The notes under the pieces: generated by a model | Database searches by the model: none | Seen by the model: the letters and a program-made list of their open reading frames with translations, nothing else | What the model was told of the DNA's origin: nothing | Assembly (NCBI GenBank): GCA_945861535.1 | Contig: CAMAUZ010000001.1 | Location: forward strand, 161,057-225,056 | Length of the DNA: 64,000 bases | Direction: 5' to 3' | Origin: Akkermansia muciniphila | Lineage (GTDB): Bacteria; Verrucomicrobiota; Verrucomicrobiia; Limisphaerales; BJHT01 | Made by a program: the position numbers and the translations under genes | In this document: positions 25,413 through 32,291 of the stretch, piece by piece | Position numbering within the stretch: the stretch's first letter is position 1 | Layout: each line of letters begins with the position of its first letter

Positions 25413-26315
25413 ATGTCCGCCATTCCCAAACGCACACTCACTGCCGGCCAGCGCAAGTCGCAGCGTGGCACGGAGGAATCGCCCGTCGTCAAGTGGTTGC
25501 TCATCACCGTCGCGCTGCTCTTCTCGTTCGTCTTCCTGCTGCTGCCGCTGGTCAACGTCTTCGCCCAAGCCTTCGCGAAAGGCTTCACGGTCTATTGGGA
25601 CGCGCTCAAACATCCCAACACCCTCTCCGCGATGAAGCTCACCCTGCTCGTCACGGTCATCTGCGTGCCGCTCAACGTCCTCTTCGGCCTCGCCGCCGCG
25701 TGGGCCATCACGAAGTTCGAGTTCCGCGGCAAGTCGCTCCTCGTCACGCTGATTGACCTGCCGTTCTCCGTGTCGCCGGTCGTGGCCGGCCTCATGTTCA
25801 TCGTCCTGTTTGGCCTGCAAGGCTACTTCGGCGAATGGCTGGCTGACCGCGAAATCCGCATCATCTTCGCCGTGCCCGGCATCGCGCTGGCGACCCTCTT
25901 CGTCACCTTCCCGTTCGTCGCCCGCGAACTCATTCCCATCATGCAGGCCGCCGGCTCGGACCAAGAGCAGTCCGCACTCACGCTCGGCGCGAACGGCTGG
26001 CAGACCTTCTGGTATGTCACCCTGCCCAGCGTGAAAATGGGCCTGCTCTACGGCACCATCCTCTGCATCGCGCGCTGCGTCGGTGAGTTCGGCGCGGTCA
26101 GCGTCGTCAGCGGCCACATCACCGGCAAGACCGACACCGTCCCGCTGCACGTCGAGAAGCTCTACAACGAATACCAAGGCGCCGCCGCCTTCGCCGTGGC
26201 GAGCATCCTCGCGCTCGGCGCGCTGCTGACGCTGGGCTTGAAGACCTGGCTGGAATGGCGTGAGGCGAAGCTGGAAGAACTGGCGCAGCAGGCGGAGCAG
26301 GCAACCACGCAATGA
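25413..26315 (+). CDS. cysW: Sulfate ABC transporter permease CysW
   Basis: 300 aa. Seen: helices starting LLITVALLFSFVFLLLPLVN, the loop DLPFSVSPVVAGLMFIVLFG, and the EAA-like region QEQSALTLGANGWQTFWYVT, followed by RCVGEFGAVSVVSGHITG as in other CysW proteins. The acidic/Gln-rich C-terminal tail overlaps the cysA start by 4 nt (ATGA). It works as heterodimer partner of CysT. Confidence 0.92.
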   Translation: MSAIPKRTLTAGQRKSQRGTEESPVVKWLLITVALLFSFVFLLLPLVNVFAQAFAKGFTVYWDALKHPNTLSAMKLTLLVTVICVPLNVLFGLAAAWAITKFEFRGKSLLVTLIDLPFSVSPVVAGLMFIVLFGLQGYFGEWLADREIRIIFAVPGIALATLFVTFPFVARELIPIMQAAGSDQEQSALTLGANGWQTFWYVTLPSVKMGLLYGTILCIARCVGEFGAVSVVSGHITGKTDTVPLHVEKLYNEYQGAAAFAVASILALGALLTLGLKTWLEWREAKLEELAQQAEQATTQ

Positions 26316-27415
26316 GCATCGAGCTTAAGAACATCACCAAACAGTTCGGCGGCGTTTCCGCCGTCAACGACGTGAGCTTCACCGTCGCCGACGGCCAGCT
26401 CGTCGCGCTGCTCGGCCCTTCCGGCTGCGGCAAGACCACCGTGCTGCGGATGATTTCCGGTCTCGAAGCGCCGACCGCCGGCGAGATTTTCGTGCGCGGC
26501 AAACGCGTCAACGACGTGCCCGTGCAGAAGCGCAACATCGGCTTCGTCTTCCAAGGCTACGCACTCTTCAAGAGCATGAGCGTGGCGGACAACATCGCCT
26601 TCGGCCTCAAAATCAAAAAATGGTCGAAGCCGGACCGCACCGCGCGCGTGGAGGAGTTGATTGAACTGCTCGGCCTGAAAGATTTGGAGAAACGCTTTCC
26701 CCATCAGCTTTCCGGCGGCCAGCGCCAGCGCGTCGCCCTCGCCCGCGCGCTCGCGCCCAAGCCGGACGTGCTCCTGCTCGACGAACCGTTCGCCGCCGTG
26801 GATGCCAAAATCCGCCAGGAGCTGCGCGAGATGCTCGTCAGCCTCCACCACGAACTGAACGTCACGACCATCTTCGTCACGCACGACCAGGAGGAAGCGA
26901 TGGAGGTCAGCAACCGCATCGTCATCTTCGACAAGGGCCACCTCGCGCAAATCGGCACGCCGCGCGAGGTGTATGAGGAACCGGCCAGCGAGTTTGTCGC
27001 GCGCTTCATCGGCGTGATGAACGTCCTCGACTGCGAGGTCCGCGACGGCATGGCGCGCTACGGCGAGTTGGAGTTCCCCACCCACGGCGTCGCCGACGGC
27101 CAGCGCCTCCGCATCGGGTTCCGACCTTACGCCGTGCAGGTCTCCAACGACCTCACCGCCCACCGCCACGTCGCGGTGCTGCGGCACACCTACTTCCTCG
27201 GCGTCCTGCTGCGGCTCGAACTCGAACTCCCCAGCGGCCTGATCATCCGCGCCCGCATGACCAAGGAGGAATACGCGCGCCTGAACCTCACTGACGGACG
27301 CGAGGTCTCCCTCCAAATCCGCCAATACCGCGTGCTGTCCCGTGAAGGTGAATCACTGCCACCCGAAGTTTCCGTCACGCACAGCCTGTCGCTCAGTCCG
27401 GGCGAAGGGATTTAG
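26312..27415 (+). CDS. cysA: Sulfate ABC transporter ATPase CysA
   Basis: 367 aa. Seen: Walker A GPSGCGKTT, signature LSGGQRQRVALARAL, Walker B DVLLLDEPFAAVD, H-loop VTHDQEEAM, and a C-terminal regulatory region including VLRHTYFLGVLLRLELEL, the TOBE-type end found in CysA. It powers sulfate import by CysTW. It is the last gene of the transporter operon; no clear terminator follows in the 104 nt before the next gene. Confidence 0.94.
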   Translation: MSIELKNITKQFGGVSAVNDVSFTVADGQLVALLGPSGCGKTTVLRMISGLEAPTAGEIFVRGKRVNDVPVQKRNIGFVFQGYALFKSMSVADNIAFGLKIKKWSKPDRTARVEELIELLGLKDLEKRFPHQLSGGQRQRVALARALAPKPDVLLLDEPFAAVDAKIRQELREMLVSLHHELNVTTIFVTHDQEEAMEVSNRIVIFDKGHLAQIGTPREVYEEPASEFVARFIGVMNVLDCEVRDGMARYGELEFPTHGVADGQRLRIGFRPYAVQVSNDLTAHRHVAVLRHTYFLGVLLRLELELPSGLIIRARMTKEEYARLNLTDGREVSLQIRQYRVLSREGESLPPEVSVTHSLSLSPGEGI

Positions 27416-27519
27416 CCAGGCACACTTTAGCCTGCCCACCGACCACGAATCTGCAAAATAACATCCGGCCTTACGGTGGTCAGTTGCTTACCTGAACCCC
27501 TGGCGGCCGAAACGGAACC

Positions 27520-27735
27520 ATGAACGCTGACTCTCGACATGAACGCTACCGCACCTTCGGGGCGTACCGCTCCTTTGCCGAAGCCGATGCCGAGGTGCGC
27601 GACTATTGGTGGTCGCGCACTCCGGAAGAGCGGATGGAAGCCCTGGAAGCACTGAGAATCCGAATCTATGGCGAAGCGAAAATTAACGCCCGAATTCCGC
27701 GAGTTTTTGGCGTGCCTGAACCGCGCCGAAGTTGA
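27520..27735 (+). CDS. Small partner protein of nucleotidyltransferase module, copy 2
   Basis: 71 aa, homologous to the gene at 18619. Seen: GAYRSFAEADAEVRDYWWSR, then TPEERMEALEALRIRIYGEA, then an Arg/Pro tail. It is intact, but its nucleotidyltransferase partner stops after 23 codons (27668-27739). Its last 68 nt form the same out-of-frame overlap as in copies 1 and 3. It may no longer have a functional partner. Confidence 0.6.
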   Translation: MNADSRHERYRTFGAYRSFAEADAEVRDYWWSRTPEERMEALEALRIRIYGEAKINARIPRVFGVPEPRRS

Positions 27736-27739
27736 GTAA
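27668..27739 (+). pseudogene. Nucleotidyltransferase remnant, module copy 2
   Basis: 23 codons ending in TAA: MAKRKLTPEF, then REFLACLNRAEVE. It aligns with the N-termini of the two nucleotidyltransferases at 18755 and 28061 (FRDFLxCLNxAGVE). In those copies the next codon is TAC (Tyr); here it is TAA, and recognisable similarity fades soon after. The following 180 nt (to 27921) show no gene. Too short to track by ORF length, but the match is clear. Confidence 0.7.
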
Positions 27740-27921
27740 CCCGTCGTCAGTGCCTATCCCATGAACTCCTGCCGCCACCACCGCTTCACTATGAAGTGTC
27801 CCCCGGAATTGGTGGCCTCCAACACCACGATGCCAATTGACACCGTCGCTCCACTCCGGGGCGCGAAACCGGCTTCGGAGTTCCGGTTGAACCCCTCGGC
27901 TCGTTCTGTCACTCTCTCCCT

Positions 27922-28128
27922 ATGCGCGAACGCCTCATCAAACCCATTGTCTCCTTCTCCCACGGCTTCGCGGAAGCCGACGCGAAAGAGCGCTAGTATT
28001 GGCACTCCCGGACGCCGCGCGAGCGCCTCTGGCATCTCGAATACCTCCGGGAACTAAACTATGGACCCGAGGCATCTGCCGCCCGACTTCCGCGACTTCC
28101 TCGCGTGTCTCAACGACGCTGGGGCTGA
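27922..28128 (+). pseudogene. Small partner protein, module copy 3, with in-frame stop
   Basis: In frame from ATG 27922: MRERLIKPIVSFSHGFAEAD, then AKER, TAG at 27994-27996, then YWHSRTPRERLWHLEYLREL and NYGPEASAARLPRLP to a TGA at 28126. It aligns with copy 1 (IQPIV..FAEAEAADRAWW) and with copy 2 across the stop codon. Unless the TAG is read through, only 24 residues are made. The 68-nt overlap with the next gene is preserved. Confidence 0.7.
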
Positions 28129-28510
28129 GTACCTGCTCATCGGCGGCCACGCCGTCGCCTACCACGGCTACCCGCGCGTCACCTCGCGCTTAGATGTGTG
28201 GATCAATCGGACACCCGAGAATGCCGACCGTATGCTGGCGGCCATCCGGCGTTTCTTCGACGACGAAATGGCCGGACTGTCCACCGTTCAATTGCTCAAT
28301 GCCGAGATGGTGACTCACTTTGGCGCGCGGCCACACCTCATCGAGATACTCAATCACATCTCCGGCGGCGACTTCGCCCAGGCCTGGGAAAGACGGGTTG
28401 AAGCCAATTATGATGGCGTCCCAGTTCACATCATCAGTCTGGCCGACTTGAAACAAAACGAACAGGCCAGCGCGCGTCCGAAAGACCTTGCCGACCTAAG
28501 CCAATTCTAA
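28061..28510 (+). CDS. Nucleotidyltransferase, module copy 3, with altered active site
   Basis: 149 aa. Seen: FRDFLACLNDAGAEYLLIGG, then HAVAYHGYPRVTSRLDVWIN. Against copy 1 (TRDIDVW) the first aspartate of the D-x-D pair is Arg (TSRLDVW), so metal binding is probably lost. The rest is well conserved, with HISGGDFAQAW and KDLADLSQF at the end. Its small partner gene carries a stop codon, which fits a decaying module. It lies 6 nt before the DUF2061 gene of the sulfate block. Confidence 0.8.
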   Translation: MDPRHLPPDFRDFLACLNDAGAEYLLIGGHAVAYHGYPRVTSRLDVWINRTPENADRMLAAIRRFFDDEMAGLSTVQLLNAEMVTHFGARPHLIEILNHISGGDFAQAWERRVEANYDGVPVHIISLADLKQNEQASARPKDLADLSQF

Positions 28511-28516
28511 CCTCCC

Positions 28517-28747
28517 ATGGCCGAAGAAAAACATTACCGCAGCATCGTCAAAGCCATCTCGTGGCGGGTTACTGGAACGGTCGATACCATCGTCATTTCC
28601 TGGCTCATCACCCGGGAGGTCAAATTGGCGCTCAGCATCGGCTTTGTCGAAGTGTTCACCAAAATCTTCCTCTACTATGTTCACGAACGCCTCTGGACCC
28701 GCATTTCCTTCGGCCGCATCAAGGCCAAGGAAGATTTCGATATTTAA
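28517..28747 (+). CDS. DUF2061 small membrane protein
   Basis: 76 aa. Seen: RSIVKAISWRVTGTVDTIVI, then SWLITREVKLALSIGFVEVF, then TKIFLYYVHERLWTRISFG, the DUF2061 pattern with two short hydrophobic helices. The family's role is unknown, but it repeatedly occurs with sulfate activation genes (and fused to some of them), as here just ahead of cysH. Probably an inner-membrane protein cotranscribed with cysH. Confidence 0.88.
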   Translation: MAEEKHYRSIVKAISWRVTGTVDTIVISWLITREVKLALSIGFVEVFTKIFLYYVHERLWTRISFGRIKAKEDFDI

Positions 28748-28769
28748 CCTCCCTACCACCACCTAACCC

Positions 28770-29432
28770 ATGACTACTGACCAAATCACGCAGGCCAACA
28801 CCACCCTTCGCCACCAATCCGCCCTCGACATCGTGCAATGGGCCATCGGGCAAGCCGGCGGCCGCGCCATTGTCTCCACCAACTTCCGTCCTTACGAGGC
28901 GGTCATTCTTCACCTTGTCACCCAGGTGCAGCCGGACATTCCCGTGCTCTGGGTGGACCACGGCTACAACCGCCCCGCGACCTACCAACACGCCGAGCAA
29001 CTCAAGGCCCAGCTCAAGCTGAACCTCAAAGCCTATCTCCCGAAACTCACTGCCGCCCACTACGACGCCGTCCACGGCGGCATGCCCGAGCCTACGCCCG
29101 AAAACGAGGAACGCATCAAAGCCTTCAGCACCGTGATGAAACTCGAACCCTTTCAGCGCGGCATGAGAGAACTCGCCCCCACCGTCTGGCTCACCGCGCT
29201 CCGCAAAGTGCAAAACCCCAACCGCGCCGGCCTCGACATCGTGTCGCCCGACGGCAACTTCAACTCCCTCAAAGTCAGTCCCGTCTTTCACTGGTCCGAC
29301 GCCGAGCTGGAATCCTATCTCAAACAACACAACCTCCCCAACGAATGGGACTACTTCGACCCCGCCAAGGCAGACGAGAAACGGGAGTGTGGACTGCACG
29401 CGAGTTGGGGAGGGGAGAAGTTGAAGAGTTGA
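28770..29432 (+). CDS. cysH: Phosphoadenylylsulfate reductase (CysH family)
   Basis: 220 aa. Seen: AIVSTNFRPYEAVILHLVTQ (variant of the SGxxS nucleotide loop), IPVLWVDHGYNRPATYQHAE, VWLTALRKVQNPNRAGLDIV, and near the end the catalytic KRECGLH. This Cys is the only cysteine, so the CC..C..C ligands of [4Fe-4S] APS reductases are absent, pointing to PAPS as substrate with thioredoxin as electron donor. The loop lacks the usual SxQ pattern. The last codons (KLKS) are encoded by the repeat starting at 29419, so the C-terminus may have been altered by it. Confidence 0.88.
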   Translation: MTTDQITQANTTLRHQSALDIVQWAIGQAGGRAIVSTNFRPYEAVILHLVTQVQPDIPVLWVDHGYNRPATYQHAEQLKAQLKLNLKAYLPKLTAAHYDAVHGGMPEPTPENEERIKAFSTVMKLEPFQRGMRELAPTVWLTALRKVQNPNRAGLDIVSPDGNFNSLKVSPVFHWSDAELESYLKQHNLPNEWDYFDPAKADEKRECGLHASWGGEKLKS

Positions 29433-29462
29433 AACGTTGAAGGGTTGAAGGGTTGAAGGGGG
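29419..29462. repeat. GTTGAAGGG tandem repeat, left flank of an inverted pair
   Basis: About five imperfect 9-bp units (GTTGAAGAG, TTGAAAC, GTTGAAGGG twice, GTTGAAGGGG). The reverse complement appears at 30025-30065, so the two arrays bracket the four-helix-bundle gene. The cysH stop codon lies inside this array. Confidence 0.75.
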
Positions 29463-29523
29463 GCCGAAGCTGCCTCTTCAACCATTCATCCGTCATCCGT
29501 CAGCCTGTTAGCCAAAACATCCT

Positions 29524-30042
29524 ATGAAACCGACCGAATCGACCAATTACAACCAACCGGCTCCGCAAGCAAATGAGCCGTTCAAGACATTCGAAGACTT
29601 GGAGCTATACCAACTGGCGCGGGAGTTTCGGAAGGCCATGTACGGAGTCGCGCGTCGCCTGCCGAGTTTTGAAAAGTTTGAACTGGCAAGTCAGATACGC
29701 CGGGCAGCCGTCTCGCTGACAAACAATATCTCCGAAGGTCACGGACGTTTTCATTACTTGGAACAGATCCGGTTCACACTGATTTCTCGCGGCTCACTCG
29801 AGGAGCTGATTGATGACTTGAACATTTGTACCGACGAGACCTATTTGGCGGCAACCGAGGTTACCGGTCTCAAACAGGATGCTTGGCGCGTCCATCGGGT
29901 AATGGCTGGCTACCTCCGCTACCTCCGTGAACGAAAGCAGGGGGAGTCCCTAGCTTTGCACGAATCCTCTCCAGCCTACGGCCTCACCGACAGTGATCTG
30001 GATGCCCTTCTTACCGAGACCCCATCCCCTTCAACCCTTTAA
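29524..30042 (+). CDS. Four-helix-bundle protein (S23/IVS family)
   Basis: 172 aa. Seen: FKTFEDLELYQLAREFRKAM, then FEKFELASQIRRAAVSLTNN, then ISEGHGRFHYLEQIRFTLIS. This is the TIGR02436 pattern (f.dL.vwq.A..l ... f.L..QirRaavSi..NIaEG). Known relatives include proteins from 23S rRNA intervening sequences and the Avd accessory protein of diversity-generating retroelements, but no reverse transcriptase is nearby. It interrupts cysH and cysD, and its last codons (PSPSTL) run into the right repeat array. It looks like an inserted unit; its function is unknown. Confidence 0.85.
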   Translation: MKPTESTNYNQPAPQANEPFKTFEDLELYQLAREFRKAMYGVARRLPSFEKFELASQIRRAAVSLTNNISEGHGRFHYLEQIRFTLISRGSLEELIDDLNICTDETYLAATEVTGLKQDAWRVHRVMAGYLRYLRERKQGESLALHESSPAYGLTDSDLDALLTETPSPSTL

Positions 30043-30065
30043 CCCTTCAACCCTTCAACCCTTTA
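30025..30065. repeat. CCCTTCAAC tandem repeat, right flank of the inverted pair
   Basis: Four imperfect units of CCCTTCAAC/CCCTTTAAC, the reverse complement of the array at 29419-29462. It contains the stop codon of the four-helix-bundle gene and ends 14 nt before the cysD start, so a hairpin here could affect cysD translation. Confidence 0.75.
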
Positions 30066-30079
30066 CCGCTTCCCGCCTA

Positions 30080-31018
30080 ATGAGCAGCTACCATCTCGAC
30101 CATTTGCAGTATCTCGAAACCGAAGCCATTCACATCATGCGCGAGGTCGCCGCCGAATTCGAGCGCCCCGCCATTCTCTTCTCCGGCGGCAAAGACTCGA
30201 TCTGCATCCTGCGCCTCGCCGAGAAAGCCTTCCGCCCCTCGGAGATTCCGATGCCGTTCCTCAATGTCGAGACCGGCCACGAATTTCCCGAGCTGATCGA
30301 GTTTCGCGACCGCCGCGCAAAACAGCTCGGCGCGAAACTCATCGTTCGCACCGTGGACGAAGCCTTCGTCAAGGGCCTCGCCACGCCCACGCCCGGCCAG
30401 ATCAGTCGCAACCAGCTCCAGATTCCCGTGCTGCTCGGTGCGATTGAGGAGTTCCGTTTCGACTGCTGCATCGGCGGCGCACGGCGCGACGAGGAAAAGG
30501 CCCGCGCCAAGGAACGCTTCTTCAGTTTCCGCGACGCCTTCGGCCAGTGGGATCCCAAAAACCAGCGCCCCGAAATCTGGAATCTCTACAATGCCCGCCT
30601 CAACCAGGGCGAAAACATGCGCGTCTTCCCGCTCTCCAACTGGACCGAGATGGACGTGTGGGAATACATCCAGCGCGAGAAGCTCGAGGTGCCAAACATC
30701 TACTTCAGCCACACCCGCGACTGCTTCCGCCGCGGCGGCCAGTGGCTGCCCGTCCCCCCCGCGCACAACGACGCCACCAAACCCGACCCCTACGCCGGCG
30801 CGCGTCCGACCGCGAAGGAACCCACCAAGACCATGGTCTGCCGCGTCCGCACCATCGCCGACATGATCAGCACCGGCATGATCGAAAGCCCGGCGGACAA
30901 CGTGAGCGACATCATCCGCGAGGTCGCCGCCGCCCGCGTCACCGAGCGCGGCACCCGCGCCGACGACAAAGCCAGCGAGGCCGCGATGGAGGATCGGAAG
31001 AAAGCCGGGTATTTCTAG
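30080..31018 (+). CDS. cysD: Sulfate adenylyltransferase small subunit CysD
   Basis: 312 aa, a standard length. It adenylylates sulfate to APS with its GTPase partner CysN. Seen: LDHLQYLETEAIHIMREVAA, PAILFSGGKDSICILRLAEK (PP-loop), VETGHEFPELIEFRD, CCIGGARRDEEKARAKERFF, LSNWTEMDVWEYIQREKLEV, and the C-terminal ATIERLEE-equivalent replaced by the usual EDRKKAGYF ending. The ATG at 30080 gives the conserved N-terminus. CysN is not adjacent; it lies about 18 kb downstream at 49075. Confidence 0.94.
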   Translation: MSSYHLDHLQYLETEAIHIMREVAAEFERPAILFSGGKDSICILRLAEKAFRPSEIPMPFLNVETGHEFPELIEFRDRRAKQLGAKLIVRTVDEAFVKGLATPTPGQISRNQLQIPVLLGAIEEFRFDCCIGGARRDEEKARAKERFFSFRDAFGQWDPKNQRPEIWNLYNARLNQGENMRVFPLSNWTEMDVWEYIQREKLEVPNIYFSHTRDCFRRGGQWLPVPPAHNDATKPDPYAGARPTAKEPTKTMVCRVRTIADMISTGMIESPADNVSDIIREVAAARVTERGTRADDKASEAAMEDRKKAGYF

Positions 31019-31019
31019 G

Positions 31020-31056
31020 TTTGAGTTTTCTAAACTGACACTTTAGAAAACTCAAA
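31020..31056. promoter_or_regulatory. AT-rich perfect palindrome touching a start codon
   Basis: TTTGAGTTTTCTAAA (31020-31034) and TTTAGAAAACTCAAA (31042-31056) are exact complements with a 7-nt loop. The last A of the palindrome is the A of the ATG of the ATPase gene, and the element begins 2 nt after the cysD stop. It could be an operator, a hairpin limiting translation, or a terminal repeat of an inserted unit. Its AT content is far from that of its surroundings. Confidence 0.7.
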
Positions 31057-32237
31057 TGCGCTTCATCCCTCGCGAACTCGAAAACCAGCTCCTCCGGGCG
31101 GCGCGCAGCTTCCCGGCGGTCGTCCTCACCGGTCCGCGCCGCGCGGGTAAGACCGCGCTCCTGCGAAGGGCCGTGCCGGGGGCGTCCTACTTCCTGCTGG
31201 AAGACCCGGACGTAGTCGCGCGCCTGCGGCAGGACCCCCACGGCTTTCTCGACGAGATGAAGCCCCCCGTCATCCTCGACGAAGTACAAAACGTCCCCGA
31301 GGTCTTTGCGCTGGTGCGCGCACGGGTGGATCGCCAGCCGCACAAAGCGGGCCAGTGGTTTTTGACCGGCTCCCAGGAGACACCTTTGATGCAGGGTGTT
31401 ACCGAATCCATGGCCGGGCGCGCCGCCGTCCTTCAGTTGTTGCCCCTTTCGGCTCGCGAATCCGCCAAGGTGACCCTCCTGCGCGGCGGTTATCCCGAAG
31501 TCCTGGCCCGACCCACGGCCGCTCGCCTCTGGTTTAATTCTTACTTGCAGACCTACCTCGAGCGCGACGTGCGGGCGGCGCTCGGGGTGCGTGATCTTGC
31601 GCAATTCCGCCGCTTCCTGGCCCTGCTGGCCACGCGTCACGGTCAGGTGTTGAACAAGTCCGATCTCGCCGCGCCGCTGGGACTCAGCGTCCCCGCCGTG
31701 GGCGCGTGGCTGGACATCCTCGAATTGACCGGGCAGGTGCTGCTCGTGCCGCCTTATTTCGAGAACGCCGGCAAGCGCCTCATCAAGTCCCCGAAGGTCT
31801 ATCTGGCCGACTCCGGCCTTGCCTGCCACCTGCTCGGCGTGGACACCGAGGCGGAATTGGAGAAATCACCTTTTCTCGGGGCGCTCTTCGAAGGCTTCGT
31901 CGCGGCGGAGATTGTCAAGGCACAGGTCAACGCGGGCCGCCGCCGCGAACTCTACTTCTTCCGCGATCAGCAAGGTCTGGAAGTGGATTTCCTCATGCCC
32001 GTTCGGAATGGCGCTGTCCGACTTATCGAGGCGAAGGCCAGCCGAACTCCGGTTCCCGGCATGGCCACCAGCATGGCCCGGCTTGCCGAAGCCCTCAAAG
32101 CGAAGCACCCCGCCGGCGCAGGCATCGAACAGTTGCTCGTTCACCGTCCCTCGCGGCACCCACTTCGTTCCACCGCGCTCTTGCCGGGTGCCAAGGCGAT
32201 GGCATGGCCGGATTTTGTCACCAGCCTGAATGTCTGA
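31056..32237 (+). CDS. AAA_14/DUF4143 family ATPase
   Basis: 393 aa. Seen: VVLTGPRRAGKTALLRRAVP (Walker A), PPVILDEVQNVPEVFALVRA (Walker B), WFLTGSQETPLMQGVTESMA (sensor-like), a winged-helix region with LATRHGQVLNKSDLAAPLGL, then the C-terminal DUF4143 domain with ELYFFRDQQGLEVDFLMPVR, which has an E-V-D nuclease-like pattern. Known: these ATPases are common accessory proteins of unknown role in bacteria and archaea. The start codon sits on the edge of a perfect palindrome, leaving no ordinary Shine-Dalgarno site. Probably a mobile-type insertion after cysD. Confidence 0.88.
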   Translation: MRFIPRELENQLLRAARSFPAVVLTGPRRAGKTALLRRAVPGASYFLLEDPDVVARLRQDPHGFLDEMKPPVILDEVQNVPEVFALVRARVDRQPHKAGQWFLTGSQETPLMQGVTESMAGRAAVLQLLPLSARESAKVTLLRGGYPEVLARPTAARLWFNSYLQTYLERDVRAALGVRDLAQFRRFLALLATRHGQVLNKSDLAAPLGLSVPAVGAWLDILELTGQVLLVPPYFENAGKRLIKSPKVYLADSGLACHLLGVDTEAELEKSPFLGALFEGFVAAEIVKAQVNAGRRRELYFFRDQQGLEVDFLMPVRNGAVRLIEAKASRTPVPGMATSMARLAEALKAKHPAGAGIEQLLVHRPSRHPLRSTALLPGAKAMAWPDFVTSLNV

Positions 32238-32291
32238 TCCCCAAGCTGCGATGCGCCGCAGTCCTGCCGCCGTCGCTTAACCTCTCCCAAC

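Noticed and set aside
27761..28057. 98-aa frame between the module copies 2 and 3
   Set aside because: It overlaps the start of the copy 3 small gene and shows no conserved pattern. The homology to copies 1 and 2 lies in another frame.
29524..30042. Diversity-generating retroelement, suggested by the Avd-like four-helix-bundle protein
   Set aside because: No reverse transcriptase gene and no template/variable repeat pair is visible nearby.
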